Assembly: GCA_019752375.1 (NCBI GenBank)
Contig: JAIEMG010000037.1
Location: 45,436-109,435, forward strand
Direction of reading: 5' to 3'
Origin: Gemmataceae bacterium
GTDB lineage: Bacteria; Planctomycetota; Planctomycetia; Gemmatales; Gemmataceae
Length of the DNA stretch: 64,000 nt
In this document: positions 8,291-18,575 of the stretch, piece after piece
Layout: each line of letters begins with the position of its first letter
Numbering within the stretch: the stretch's first letter is position 1
Notes under the pieces: generated by a model
Seen by the model: only the letters and a program-made list of their open reading frames with translations
Database searches by the model: none
What the model was told of the DNA's origin: nothing
Program-made: the position numbers and the translations under genes

Positions 8291-9037
8291 ATGAACATTC
8301 TCGCGTCCGCGCAAGATCTGCCGACCACGACCGGGCCAATGCGGGCCTACGTTTATGCACCAACGGAGCCCGGCCGACCAGCGCGGCGTGATCCTGGCTT
8401 GGTGCTTTATTCAGAGATCTTCCAGCAAACGCCGCCGGTTCGCCGCTTGGCCATGCAGTTCGCCGGTCTAGGATACGTCGTCATGGTGCCTGAGGTCTAC
8501 CACAGCCGCGAGCCGCTTGGGACCGTGCTTGCCTATGATGATGCAGGTAAGAACCGTGGAAACCTGCATAAGCAGACAATCCCGCTCGCCGTGTTCGATG
8601 AGGATATCCGCGTCGCGCTGGCCGCGCTCGAGGCACACCCAAATTGCAATGCTCGGCTCGGAGCGGTCGGCATTTGCCTGGGCGGGCATCTCGCGTTTCG
8701 GGCTGCGCTCCAGCCGCGGGTGCGTGCCGCCGCCTGCTTCTACCCGACGGACCTGCACACCGGCACGCTTGGCGTGGGTGCAGCAGCGGACTCACTGACC
8801 CGTGCTGGCGAAATCCGCGGCGAATTGTTGATGGTGTTCGACCGACAGGATCCGCACGTGCCCTTTGAAGGCCGACGACAGATCTACGAGGCACTCGACC
8901 GCGCCGGGACATGGTTTACCTGGCACGAGTTCAATGCGGCTCACGCGTTCTTGCGTGACGAAGGGGAACGCTACGATCCCGCAGCCAGCCAATTATGCCT
9001 TGGGTTAGCCGCTGACCTGTTCCGCCGCTGTTTGTGA
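8291..9037 (+). CDS. Dienelactone hydrolase family protein
   Basis: 248-residue alpha/beta hydrolase of the DLH family. The nucleophile elbow is GICLGG (Cys in place of Ser, as in classical dienelactone hydrolase), the acid is in MVFDRQDPHVP, and the catalytic His in AAHAFLRDE. PGLVLYSEIFQQTPPVRRLA is the typical start of the fold. In-frame codons upstream to 8132 lack similarity; GGGAG at 8281-8285 before ATG 8291 fixes this start. No signal peptide, so cytosolic. Substrate unknown; ortho-cleavage genes are not nearby. Confidence 0.88.
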   Translation: MNILASAQDLPTTTGPMRAYVYAPTEPGRPARRDPGLVLYSEIFQQTPPVRRLAMQFAGLGYVVMVPEVYHSREPLGTVLAYDDAGKNRGNLHKQTIPLAVFDEDIRVALAALEAHPNCNARLGAVGICLGGHLAFRAALQPRVRAAACFYPTDLHTGTLGVGAAADSLTRAGEIRGELLMVFDRQDPHVPFEGRRQIYEALDRAGTWFTWHEFNAAHAFLRDEGERYDPAASQLCLGLAADLFRRCL

Positions 9038-9064
9038 GGGTGTCCGCATCTCATCCGGTCAGAG

Positions 9065-12000
9065 CTAATGGCCGGCGTGCGATGGCTTTACCACCGGTGG
9101 GCGCTCCCCGCTATCGTCCAATGGCCTTGTTGCGGCACGACGGTCCTTCCAGGACTGGATAACGTAGAAAAACACCGGCGTCAGGAAGATGCCGAAGGCG
9201 GTCACGCCCAGCATGCCGGCAAACACGGCCGTGCCAAGCGTCCGCCGCATCTCCGCGCCGGCTCCCTCGGACAGCATCAATGGCACCACGCCGAGGATGA
9301 AGGCGAACGACGTCATGATGATTGGCCGCAACCGCAACCGGCAGGCAGCGAGTGTTGCCTCGCGCCGGGGCACGCCCGCCTCGCGCTGGGCCTTGGCAAA
9401 CTCGACAATCAGGATCGCGTTCTTGCACGCCAAACCCACCAGTACCAGAAAGCCAATCTGCGTGAAGATGTTGACGTCCATGCGAGCGATCACCACCCCG
9501 GCGATGGCGCAAAGCAAGCACATCGGCACGACCAGGATGACGGCCAGGGGCAACGACCAGCTTTCGTACTGCGCTGCGAGCACGAGAAACACCAGCACCA
9601 CTGCCAGGAGAAATACCCACATGGCCGTGTTTCCCGTCTGGAGCTGGAGCAGGGCGAGCTCGGTCCATTCGGTCCGCATGGACTGGGGCAAATCGTCGGC
9701 TGCCCGTTCCAGATGTTCGATGGCCTGGCCGGAGCTGGTTCCTGGCCCGGCGGAAGCATGCACGGCGGCGGAGTCGTACATGTTGTAGCGCATCACCATC
9801 ACCGGGCCGCTGCGGTAGCGCACCGTGGAGAAGGCGGCCAAGGGCACCATCTCGTCCCGGTTATTGCGCACCTTTAACTGTTTGATGTCCTCGACCGACC
9901 GGCGGAACACATCGCGGGCCTGGATGTTGACCTGCCAGGTGCGGCCAAAGCGGTTGAAGTCGTTGACGTAGTACGAACCGAGGTTAGCCTCCAACGTCGT
10001 GCGAACGTCGTCGATCAAGATGCCGCGGTCCTTGGCCTGCTCCCGGTCGATGAGCAACTCCACCCAGGGCGTGTCGGCCCGGAAGCTGGTGAAGACGCCT
10101 TGGAGGTGCGGATCAGCCTCGCCGTTGGCGACGACATGGTCCGCCGTCTTTTGGAGTGCCATCAGGCCGCCCGTGGCGGTGTCCTGCACGATGAGCTTGA
10201 ACCCGCCTGCAGTACCCAGGCCCTCGACCGGCGGCGCACCGAAGATGTTGATGACCGCCCGCGGCACCGCACGTTGAAGTCGCTCTTCAAGCGATGCGGC
10301 GATTTCCTCGCTCGACAAACCCGGCTTGGCGCGATTCTCGAAGTCGTCGAGCATCAGGTAAAGCGCGCCGAAGTTTGAAGCGTTGGCATTGAGCAGGATC
10401 GACTGGCCCGAAATGGCGACAGTGTGCTTGACGCCGGGCGTCTTCAGGGCAATCGCCTCGACATCTCGCACCACGTCCGTGGTCCGGCTAACACTGGCCG
10501 CATCGGGCAACTGGACATTGACCAGCAGGTACCCCTTGTCCTGCGCAGGGATGAAGCCGGTGGGCGTACGCTGAAAGCCCCACCACGTCAATCCCAGCAG
10601 GCCGGCGTAGACAAGCAGCACAACAGGTGAGAGGCCGAGGAGCCGGGACACCGAGCGGGCATAGACGCCGGTTGACAGCTCGAATCCACGGTTGAACATG
10701 CGGAATGTTTCGCCAAGGACGGCATTGAGCGGACGAACCACGGTCAGGCCCGCCAGCGCTCCAGCCAACGCCCCTGCCACGATCGGCCCACCCAGCCGCA
10801 GGGTGTCGATCATTGCTCGCGATGCGTTCACGCCGGCCCCCGCCAAGGCAGCATCGACCGTGTGATAGCCGATGATCTTGTAGCCAAGCCACGCGCCCGC
10901 GGGCACGAAAACAAACCACGGCAGCGGCTCGAATTGTCCCAGCTCGCGCCGCCGCAGCAGCAGCGCCGAGAGCGCGGGGCTGAGGGTCAACGAGTTGAAG
11001 GCCGAGATGACAGTCGAGACGGCAATCGTCAACGCGAACTGTCGGAAGAACTGCCCCGTGATGCCGCTGATGAACGCGCAGGGAATGAACACGGCCGACA
11101 ACACCAAGCCAATCGCAATCACCGGTCCAGAAACCTGCTCCATCGCGCGCAAGGTCGCCTGGCGCGGGCTGAGCCCATGCTCGATATGGTGCTCAACGGC
11201 CTCCACGACGACGATCGCGTCGTCCACGACGATGCCGATGGCCAGCACCAGGCCAAACAGCGTCAGGTTGTTGAGCGAGAAACCGATCGCCGCCATCACT
11301 GCAAAGGTGCCAATAATGGCGACCGGCACCGCCACCAGCGGAATCAGCGCGCTGCGCCAGTTCTGCAAGAACAGCAATACCACCACTGCCACCAAAACGA
11401 CGGCGTCAAACAACGTGTTGAACACCTCGTGGATCGATTCCTTGATGAACGGGGTGGTGTCGTACACGATGGAATAGTCCATCCCCGGCGGGAAACGGCG
11501 TTTGAGCTGTGCCATGCGTTCCTTGACGCGCTGGGCGACTTCCAGGGCATTGGAGCCCGGCAACTGGTACACCGACAAGGCTACCGAGGGCTTGCCGTCC
11601 AGCGTGCAGGCCTGGTCGTAGGACTGGGCGCCCAGCTCGATGTCGGCCACGTCCTTGAGGTGGACGAGCGTGCTGCCGACGTTCTTGACGACGATGTTCG
11701 CGAACTGTTCGGCGTTCTCAAGCCGGCCCAGCGTGGTGATGATGTACTGTGTGACCTGGCCCGCCGGCGTGGGCGGCTGGCCGATCTGGCCGGCCGCGAC
11801 TTGCACGTTCTGTGCCTGCACGGCCATGATGACATCCTGTGCGTTAAGGCCGTAGGTCGACAGCTTGGCCGGGTCCAGCCAGAGCCGCATGCTGTAGTCG
11901 CGCTGGCCCAGGTACGTGACGTCGCCGACGCCGGGCAGGCGCGATAATTCGTCGCGAATCTGAATGGTCGCGTAATTGCTCAGCTCCAGGTTGGTGCGCG

Positions 12001-12445
12001 TGCCATCGGTCGCGAACAGGTTGACGATCATCAGGACGTTGGGCGACTTCTTCTTGACCGAGATGCCGCGGCGCTTGACCAGATCCGGCAGGATCGACTC
12101 GGCCAGCGACTCCCGGTTTTGCACGAGCACTTGAGAGATGTTGAGATCGCTGCCCGGCTGGAAGGTGACGGTCAGTGTGTAGTTGCCGTCGTTGGTGCAT
12201 TGCGAGGACATGTACATCATGCCCTCCACGCCATTGACCGCCTGCTCGATCGGTGCGGCCACCGTGTCGGCGACGACCTCGGCGTTCGCACCGGGATAAT
12301 ACGCGGACACTTCCACCGTGGGCGGCGCAATCTCGGGATACTGAGCGATCGGCAGCGTGAAGAGCGCGATGCCGCCTGCCAGCACGATGACGATCGACAG
12401 CACCGCCGCGAAGATCGGTCGATGGATGAAAAATCGCGAAAACAC
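9065..12445 (-). CDS. RND efflux pump inner-membrane subunit (HAE1 type), second of tandem pair
   Basis: 1126-residue AcrB-like transporter driven by the proton gradient. It starts FSRFFIHRPIFAAVLSIVIV, contains GIVVDDAIVVVEAVE with the paired Asp of TM4 that carry protons, and ends with QIGFLVLVGLACKNAILIVE and VFFYVIQSWK. It is about 80 residues longer than AcrB; the surplus lies between the two halves (about residues 500-600, PLPWFVFVPAGAWLGYKIIG and after) and looks like extra membrane helices. Third gene of an adaptor-pump-pump operon, 8 bp behind the first pump. Tandem non-identical RND subunits recall MdtB/MdtC, which assemble as heterotrimers. No TolC-like gene is in the window. Confidence 0.93.
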   Translation of the reverse strand: MFSRFFIHRPIFAAVLSIVIVLAGGIALFTLPIAQYPEIAPPTVEVSAYYPGANAEVVADTVAAPIEQAVNGVEGMMYMSSQCTNDGNYTLTVTFQPGSDLNISQVLVQNRESLAESILPDLVKRRGISVKKKSPNVLMIVNLFATDGTRTNLELSNYATIQIRDELSRLPGVGDVTYLGQRDYSMRLWLDPAKLSTYGLNAQDVIMAVQAQNVQVAAGQIGQPPTPAGQVTQYIITTLGRLENAEQFANIVVKNVGSTLVHLKDVADIELGAQSYDQACTLDGKPSVALSVYQLPGSNALEVAQRVKERMAQLKRRFPPGMDYSIVYDTTPFIKESIHEVFNTLFDAVVLVAVVVLLFLQNWRSALIPLVAVPVAIIGTFAVMAAIGFSLNNLTLFGLVLAIGIVVDDAIVVVEAVEHHIEHGLSPRQATLRAMEQVSGPVIAIGLVLSAVFIPCAFISGITGQFFRQFALTIAVSTVISAFNSLTLSPALSALLLRRRELGQFEPLPWFVFVPAGAWLGYKIIGYHTVDAALAGAGVNASRAMIDTLRLGGPIVAGALAGALAGLTVVRPLNAVLGETFRMFNRGFELSTGVYARSVSRLLGLSPVVLLVYAGLLGLTWWGFQRTPTGFIPAQDKGYLLVNVQLPDAASVSRTTDVVRDVEAIALKTPGVKHTVAISGQSILLNANASNFGALYLMLDDFENRAKPGLSSEEIAASLEERLQRAVPRAVINIFGAPPVEGLGTAGGFKLIVQDTATGGLMALQKTADHVVANGEADPHLQGVFTSFRADTPWVELLIDREQAKDRGILIDDVRTTLEANLGSYYVNDFNRFGRTWQVNIQARDVFRRSVEDIKQLKVRNNRDEMVPLAAFSTVRYRSGPVMVMRYNMYDSAAVHASAGPGTSSGQAIEHLERAADDLPQSMRTEWTELALLQLQTGNTAMWVFLLAVVLVFLVLAAQYESWSLPLAVILVVPMCLLCAIAGVVIARMDVNIFTQIGFLVLVGLACKNAILIVEFAKAQREAGVPRREATLAACRLRLRPIIMTSFAFILGVVPLMLSEGAGAEMRRTLGTAVFAGMLGVTAFGIFLTPVFFYVIQSWKDRRAATRPLDDSGERPPVVKPSHAGH

Positions 12446-12453
12446 GGGCTGAC

Positions 12454-15400
12454 CTACTTCCGAACTATCGATCCCGAATTGTCGTCCGGCCTTGGCATGG
12501 GCTCAACGTCTGCTCCGTTCTCGCCGTTGCCCGGCAGCGAGTGGCCGTTGGTCTTCGGTTCTTCGTCCAGGCTGATCCGCGTATTGATGGTCACGTTCGA
12601 CCGAGTGTGGGCCGCGGGGTTGAGCGGCCCGGGGTTCGGCTGAGGCATCCCGGAACCGAACTTGCCGTGCCGCCGCGAAGCACGACCCCGAATTTTGCCG
12701 AGCATTAATGGCAGCAGCCAGGGCAGGCCGAGCGTCAAGACGCCGACGAGGAACAGCAACCCCGTGCCAAGCTGGCGCACCACGCGCGACGCAAACAGCG
12801 GCTGCTCGGCGATGCCCTCAATAACGTAGAAGAACACCGGCGTGAGGAAGATGCCGAACAGCGTCACGCCGATCATGCCGCTGAAGACAGCGATACCGAG
12901 CACCTTGCGCATCTCCGCGCCGGCACCGTGGCCGACGATTAACGGCACGACTCCGAGGATGAAGGCGAAAGACGTCATCAGAATGGGCCGCAAACGCAGC
13001 TGGCAAGCCTCCAGCGTCGCCTCGCGCCGCGATAGACCCGCGTCCTCGCGCTTGTGCTTGGCGAACTCAACAATGAGGATCGCATTCTTGCTTGCCAGTC
13101 CCACCAGGACCACAAAACCGATCTGCGTGAAGATATTGATGTCGCCACCCGTGATCGCCACGCCCGTCAGCGATCCCAGGATGCACATGGGCACTACCAG
13201 AATGACAGCCAACGGCAGCGCCCAGCTTTCATACTGCGCTGCCAGCACGAGGAATACGAACACCACCGCCAGCGGGAAGATCAAGTTGTTCCAGACGTTC
13301 TTGGACGCGTCGATCTGCATGTAGTTGATCTCGGTCCACTCGAACGTCATGCCCGGCGGCAGCACCTCGTGACAGAGTCGCTCCATCTCCTCAATGCCTT
13401 CGCCGGTCGAGACGCCGGGCTTGGTGAGGCCGAGCACCGCGGAGGCGTGATACATGTTGTAGCGGCCGATGTTGATCGGCCCGCCGATTTCCTTGATGGT
13501 CAGCAGGGCGCCCAGCGGCACCATCTCGTTCCGCTTGTTGCGCACCTTGAGCAACTTCACCTTGCTGACGTCGTTGCGGAATTCACCGCGAGCCTGGACG
13601 ACGACTTGCCAGGCACGGCCAAAGCTGTTGAAGTCGTTGACGTAGTACGATCCGAGGTAGATCTGGAGCGTGGCAAAGACTTCCTTGGGATCCACGCTCA
13701 GGGCCTCGCATTGCTCGCGGTCGAGATCGATGTACAGCTGCGGCATGTTGGCCCGGTGAATGCAGAACAATCGCTCGACTCTGTCACTCTCCTTGGAGCG
13801 CTCGATCAGGCGTTCGATGGCTTTCTCCAACTCGTGCGAGCCCAGATCGGCGCGGTCCTCAATAATGATCTTGAACCCGCTGGAAGCTCCAAGCCCCGAC
13901 ACCGGCGGCGGCGTGAAGATGGACACCAGCGCGCCGGGCACTTCATCGTCGATCCGATCGCGAAGTCGTTCCAGGATTGCTGTATACGCCAGCGAAGGAT
14001 CGCGGCGGTTCTCGAAGCTATCGAACGTAACGAAAAACTGCCCGAAGTTGGAGCCGTTCGCGTTGAGGGTGAACGACTGGCCGGCGACCATGGTCATGTG
14101 CAGAACGCCCTGTTCGGACCGAACGATCTCGCCGATCCGTTCCATGACCTGCTGACTGCGTTGTAGGGAGGCTGCATTTGGCAGCTGCACGGCAATGTAG
14201 AACCGACCCTGGTCTTGGTTAGGGACGTAGCCGCTCGGCAAATGACCGAAGCCCCATGCCGTATTCAGCAGCAGCCCGCCGTACGCCAGCAACATCACCG
14301 CACTGCCGGTCAGGGTGACGCCGGCAAGCCGTGGAAACGCGCCAGCAAGTCGCCGCCGCCGTCGATACAGGAGTCCGCCAATGACCAAGGCCAACACCAC
14401 GCCCCCGACCATGCGCAGCTCCGCGGCAACCCACGACTTATCGAGCAGGATCGTCTCCATGCGCGGCGGCAAGTGGAATTGGCGAAGCCACGATAGTACC
14501 AGCGGCAATTGCCAGCCAAACCAGCCGCCGGCCGCGGCAAGGAGCAATACACCCAGGGGAGCTCGCCCGGTCAGGGAAGCGCCGACCAAACGCGTATAGC
14601 CGGCTGTGCCCGAGCGGAATGTGGCATTGAAGAGCCTGAACAAGCCGCCGAGCGCCCCGTCAAGTATTCGGCCCGGCATGTCTTTCTTTGCCCCGCGCGG
14701 CTGGAGTAGGATCGCCGCCAGTGCCGGGCTCAGGGTCAAGGAGTTGAACGCCGAAATGATGGTCGAAACGGCGATTGTCAGGGCAAACTGGCGAAAAAAC
14801 TGCCCCGTAATGCCACTGATAAACGCGCACGGCACGAACACCGCTGATAACACCAGCGCTACAGCGACGACCGGACCGGAAACTTGTTCCATGGCCTTGT
14901 GGGCTGCCTGGTGCGGCGTCAGGCCCGTCTGGATGTGGTGCTCGACGGCTTCCACGACGACGATGGCGTCGTCCACGACGATGCCGATGGCCAGCACCAG
15001 GCCAAACAGCGTCAGGCAGTTCAACGAGAAACCGATCGCTGCCATCACCGCGAAAGTACCGATGATGGCGACCGGCACCGTCACCAGCGGAATCAGCGCG
15101 CTGCGCCAGTTCTGCAAGAACAGCAAAACGACCGCCGCAACCAGCACGACTGCTTCGATCAGCGTGCGGATGACTTCATCGATCGACTCCTGGATGAATG
15201 GCGTCATGTCCAGGGCCACAACGTAATCGAGGTCTTCCGGGAATTCCTTCTTCAGTTGCTCCATCTTCTCGCGGACGCGCTGGGCGGTGGCGATAGCATT
15301 GGCATCGGGCAGCGCCCACAGCGCAATGCTGGCGGCGGGACGGCCGTCGATGCTATTGGTGGTGTCCATGTTGCGAGCGCCCAATGCGGCGTGGCCAACG

Positions 15401-16200
15401 TCCTTGAGACGCACTTGTCGGCCGGCGTTGTCGCTATGGAGGATAATCTCGTCGAACTGTTCGGGCACGCTGAGCCGGCCCAGCGTGCGGACGGTAAACT
15501 CGAACATCGCACCATTCGCACCGGCGGATTGCTGGCCGAAGTGACCGGCCGTTACCTGCATGTTCTGCTCGCGGACGGCGGCAGCAACGTCGGACGCCGT
15601 CAGGTTCAGTGCTGCCAGCCGTTCCGGGTCCACCCACAAGCGCATGCTATAGTCCTGCTGGCCGAACTGCTGCACGTCGCCCACTCCCGGCACGCGAGCC
15701 AATTCGTCGCGGATGCGGATGGTTGCATAGTTGCTCAGGTAAAGCTGGTCATAACGGCCCTTTGGCGAATAAAGGCCGATAACTTGGAGGATGTCCGGAT
15801 TACGCTTGCGGGTGGTGACGCCGGCCAGCTTGACCACGTCGGGTAGGAGCGGCAGAGCCAGGTTGACGCGGTTCTGGACCAGTACCTGAGCGAAGTTCAG
15901 GTTGATGCCCGGCTTGAACGTGACCGTCAGGGTGTAGCTGCCGTCGTTGTTCGACTGCGACACCATGTACATCATGCCCTCGACGCCGTTGACCTGCTGC
16001 TCGATGGGGGCCGCCACCGAGTCCGCGACGACGTGCGAGTTGGCGCCCGGATAATTGCACATGACGACGATGCTGGGCGGCGTGATCGGCGGATACTGCG
16101 CAACGGGAAGGTTGGCGGCGGCGACGGCGCCGGCCAGGGTGATGACGATCGACAGCACCGAGGCGAAGATCGGCCGTTCGATGAAAAAATGCGAGAACAT
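12454..16200 (-). CDS. RND efflux pump inner-membrane subunit (HAE1 type), first of tandem pair
   Basis: About 1248 residues from ATG 16200 (MFSHFFIERPIFASVLSIVI). The proton-relay motif GIVVDDAIVVVEAVEHHI is intact, as are QIGFVVLVGLASKNAILIVE and FFYVIEGI. It is some 200 residues longer than AcrB. A central insertion (about residues 510-640) adds hydrophobic segments such as APLGVLLLAAAGGWFGWQL, and the C-terminus carries an extra hydrophobic pair plus a polar, disordered tail ending GSIVRK. An in-frame ATG at 16278 lies inside the adaptor gene end and has no family similarity. The gene sits 64 bp after the adaptor and 8 bp before the second pump. Confidence 0.92.
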   Translation of the reverse strand: MFSHFFIERPIFASVLSIVITLAGAVAAANLPVAQYPPITPPSIVVMCNYPGANSHVVADSVAAPIEQQVNGVEGMMYMVSQSNNDGSYTLTVTFKPGINLNFAQVLVQNRVNLALPLLPDVVKLAGVTTRKRNPDILQVIGLYSPKGRYDQLYLSNYATIRIRDELARVPGVGDVQQFGQQDYSMRLWVDPERLAALNLTASDVAAAVREQNMQVTAGHFGQQSAGANGAMFEFTVRTLGRLSVPEQFDEIILHSDNAGRQVRLKDVGHAALGARNMDTTNSIDGRPAASIALWALPDANAIATAQRVREKMEQLKKEFPEDLDYVVALDMTPFIQESIDEVIRTLIEAVVLVAAVVLLFLQNWRSALIPLVTVPVAIIGTFAVMAAIGFSLNCLTLFGLVLAIGIVVDDAIVVVEAVEHHIQTGLTPHQAAHKAMEQVSGPVVAVALVLSAVFVPCAFISGITGQFFRQFALTIAVSTIISAFNSLTLSPALAAILLQPRGAKKDMPGRILDGALGGLFRLFNATFRSGTAGYTRLVGASLTGRAPLGVLLLAAAGGWFGWQLPLVLSWLRQFHLPPRMETILLDKSWVAAELRMVGGVVLALVIGGLLYRRRRRLAGAFPRLAGVTLTGSAVMLLAYGGLLLNTAWGFGHLPSGYVPNQDQGRFYIAVQLPNAASLQRSQQVMERIGEIVRSEQGVLHMTMVAGQSFTLNANGSNFGQFFVTFDSFENRRDPSLAYTAILERLRDRIDDEVPGALVSIFTPPPVSGLGASSGFKIIIEDRADLGSHELEKAIERLIERSKESDRVERLFCIHRANMPQLYIDLDREQCEALSVDPKEVFATLQIYLGSYYVNDFNSFGRAWQVVVQARGEFRNDVSKVKLLKVRNKRNEMVPLGALLTIKEIGGPINIGRYNMYHASAVLGLTKPGVSTGEGIEEMERLCHEVLPPGMTFEWTEINYMQIDASKNVWNNLIFPLAVVFVFLVLAAQYESWALPLAVILVVPMCILGSLTGVAITGGDINIFTQIGFVVLVGLASKNAILIVEFAKHKREDAGLSRREATLEACQLRLRPILMTSFAFILGVVPLIVGHGAGAEMRKVLGIAVFSGMIGVTLFGIFLTPVFFYVIEGIAEQPLFASRVVRQLGTGLLFLVGVLTLGLPWLLPLMLGKIRGRASRRHGKFGSGMPQPNPGPLNPAAHTRSNVTINTRISLDEEPKTNGHSLPGNGENGADVEPMPRPDDNSGSIVRK

Positions 16201-16264
16201 GCCCGCCCCTGGTGCAGACACGGCGTCAGTGGGAAAGCTCCCTGTGCCGTGCTTGTCGGCAAAC

Positions 16265-17593
16265 TCATTCCTTCGCAACCGGTTTTCTTCCGGATTCTTT
16301 GTCTAATCCGTTTCCGGGTGTTGTCTGGTTCAGCAGCTTCCGCAACGGCGAGCCAGGCGGCTCCAGCGGTGCCTGGTCCTTGGCATGGACCTGCGTTTTG
16401 GCCCGCACCCGCTGCATTCCGCTAATGACGACGCGTTCGCCTTCCAGTAAGCCCTCGAGGACGTTGCCCTTGGCATCTTGCTTCGCCGGCTTGATCTCGC
16501 GCAATTCCTTAAGCGACTGTCCCGGCGTGACCAGGCGATACTCCACCACATCCTTCTCTTCACGGCTGCCGTCGGCTTTTTCCTCCATGGTGGTCTTGAC
16601 CACGTACACATACTTCCGTCCCTGGTCGCTCTGGATGGCCTCGTCCGGAATCAGCAGGGCGTGGTACGGCTTGCCGATGGGCAGGCGGATGCGGATGAAA
16701 AGGCCGGATCGGAGAGTGTCGCGCGGATTGTCGAAGACGGCGCGCATCCGGATGGTGCCGCTGCTGCCGCTCAGGCGGTTGTCGAGGAAATCGACGGCGC
16801 CGGTGTGGGTAAAATCCTCCGCGTTGGCCAGCCGCATCAGCACGGGGAACTTCAAGTCCTTGAACGGGGCGGTGGAAGTCGACCCTCCCTCACCGACGAG
16901 ATCGAGGTAGGTGCGTTCGTCCACGTCGAAATAGGCGTGGACCTTGTCGTCGGCGACAACGGTGGTAAGGATCGTATCGTCGGCTTTGATGTTATTACCG
17001 GGATCGACGTAGCGCCGGCTGACGCGGCCGCTGATCGGCGATAGAACGTGGCAAAACTCCCGGCTGAGTTTCGCGTCACGGAGCTTTGCCTCGGCTTGGG
17101 CAACCGTGGCCCGAGCCACTTCCAGGTCGCCGCGCTGCTTGTCGACGTCCTCCGCGGTCGCTGCCTTGGTCCGGACCAGGTCCATCGAACGCCGGTAGAG
17201 CGCGTCCGCTCGTTGAACTTCGGCTTTTCGCGTGGCCAGATCCGCCGCGGCCGAATCTACCTGGGCCTGGTAGGTGCGCGGGTCGATCTCGAAAAGCACC
17301 TTCCCCTCGGTCACGCGGTCGCCTTCCTTGAAGGGGGCCGAGTCGACGTAGCCGGTAACTCGCGCTCGGATATCGACAGTCCGATAGGCGTCGAGGCGAC
17401 CGGTGAAGTCCTGGAACTCGACCAGATCATCCGCAATTGGCGTGGTGACGACGACTTCGACTTTCTTTTCCTTGATGGCCGGCGTCTGCCCGCAACCAGC
17501 GATCACCCCAGCCGCCAACAGCGTAAGCCATCTCCCCAGCGCAATGCTGCAACGGCTCGATGGATAGGCGTCACGAGGATAAAATTTTCGCAT
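16265..17593 (-). CDS. RND efflux periplasmic adaptor lipoprotein (HlyD/MFP family)
   Basis: Membrane-fusion protein that links the pumps to an outer-membrane channel. ATG 17593 gives a 442-residue protein with a basic start, a hydrophobic stretch WLTLLAAGVIAGC and a lipobox IAGC, so it is probably a lipoprotein. Family marks: EFQDFTGRLDAYRTVDIRAR, GYVDSAPFKEGDRVTEGKVL followed by FEIDPRTYQAQ, a coiled hairpin (ATRKAEVQRADALYRRSMDL...), SPISGRVSRRYVDPGN, and TLRSGLFIRIRLPIG. First gene of the operon. Its leader runs 140 bp back to a promoter with a palindromic operator at 17737-17790. Confidence 0.9.
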   Translation of the reverse strand: MRKFYPRDAYPSSRCSIALGRWLTLLAAGVIAGCGQTPAIKEKKVEVVVTTPIADDLVEFQDFTGRLDAYRTVDIRARVTGYVDSAPFKEGDRVTEGKVLFEIDPRTYQAQVDSAAADLATRKAEVQRADALYRRSMDLVRTKAATAEDVDKQRGDLEVARATVAQAEAKLRDAKLSREFCHVLSPISGRVSRRYVDPGNNIKADDTILTTVVADDKVHAYFDVDERTYLDLVGEGGSTSTAPFKDLKFPVLMRLANAEDFTHTGAVDFLDNRLSGSSGTIRMRAVFDNPRDTLRSGLFIRIRLPIGKPYHALLIPDEAIQSDQGRKYVYVVKTTMEEKADGSREEKDVVEYRLVTPGQSLKELREIKPAKQDAKGNVLEGLLEGERVVISGMQRVRAKTQVHAKDQAPLEPPGSPLRKLLNQTTPGNGLDKESGRKPVAKE

Positions 17594-17736
17594 CCTCAAG
17601 CTCCGGCATTGCGTTTGGGCCAGTCTGGCGGACGAATCGGCGTGCTGCTCCGGAAGTGTGGCGGAAGAACCGCCGCACGGGGCGGTTGCTGGCTGCACTG
17701 GCGGCGCAACGGCCTTCCCGTCTGGCGGGTTTGCGC

Positions 17737-17790
17737 GGACTGACCAGTCAGTCCTATTGTAAGTAAAGTCAGCTTGAGCCCACGTGTCAA
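17737..17790 (-). promoter_or_regulatory. Promoter and palindromic operator of the RND operon
   Basis: On the minus strand: TTGACA (17790-17785), 17-nt spacer, TTTACT (17767-17762, 4/6 match), then an 18-bp inverted repeat GGACTGAC-CA-GTCAGTCC at 17737-17754 just downstream of the -10. The core resembles operators of TetR-type efflux repressors. An alternative -10 is TACAAT at 17761-17756. No repressor gene is adjacent; a transposase remnant occupies that spot. Confidence 0.55.
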
Positions 17791-17814
17791 TCGAAATGGG
17801 CGCAACCGGCCTTC

Positions 17815-18456
17815 CGCTACGCGGCCATGCTGTGGAATTGAGTGACTAACTAACTTGCGATAAGGATGCTGGTCGCGTTGCTCACGCTGGATGTGGAATT
17901 TCTGGTATTCGTCCCAACCGTCACCACAGTACACGCTCCGAACATTCAGCATGGCTTGGGCTCCCGGTACCGTTTAGTGCATGCCGGACCGCTCTATGCG
18001 ATCTTTGACCAAGTGGCGACGCGCTCCTTCGATCACCCCACTGGCAATCGGATAGCCGACGGCCAAGCATTCGTCGTAACGCATGCGCTGCTGGTTCTTC
18101 CGCAGATAGATCCATACGTCTCGCAGCGCTTTCTTCTTGGCCGCGGTCAGCTTCCGAGCACGTCCCAAGGCCCCCAAACGGCGGAGGACACCGCGCGTCT
18201 TGCCTCGCAAGACGCGCAACAACTGCTTCCGTACAAACTGCTTGGCCTCGTCGCTCTTCTCGTGGTAAAAGACATGCGCCGCCTTCCACAAGCGGGGCGT
18301 TACATGCGGCAAATCCAAGATATCCACGCTGTTGGACGGATTCAGTACGCCAGCGAAGGCGAAGACGTGAATCGCCAAGTGGCGACTGTCGCCAAGTTCG
18401 GCGAGAAGGTCGTGACGAAACACCATGTGCAGGAATCGGATGTCCAGATGCTGCAC
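17815..18456 (-). pseudogene. ISKra4-type transposase remnant
   Basis: The minus-strand frame reads VDILDLPHVTPRLWKAAHVF, then GYPIASGVIEGARRHLVKDR and IERSGMH, a TAA stop at 17974-17976, and in the same frame TVPGAQAMLNVRSVYCGDGW, DEYQKFHIQREQ. ISKra4 transposases have RMERxGMRWTxxGAQAMLxxRS here, so the stop replaces a Trp codon. The N-terminal half of the usual 400-plus residues is missing, and no terminal repeats are seen. Dead copy next to the efflux operon. Confidence 0.75.
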
Positions 18457-18575
18457 AGAAGCAACCGCACCTTCGAGCGCATCCTAGCGAGCCTGCCGGC
18501 AAGCGTAGCGGATCAACGGGGTGAGGGGTGGATCAGTCGGCGCTTGTGAATTCTTTCATTGAATGGACTTCTGAC

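Noticed and set aside
10862..14166. Long plus-strand open frames (361 and 370 codons) opposite the RND genes
   Set aside because: They are antisense to clear transporter genes, are His/Asp/Gln/Arg-rich with no domain, and follow from high GC at third positions.
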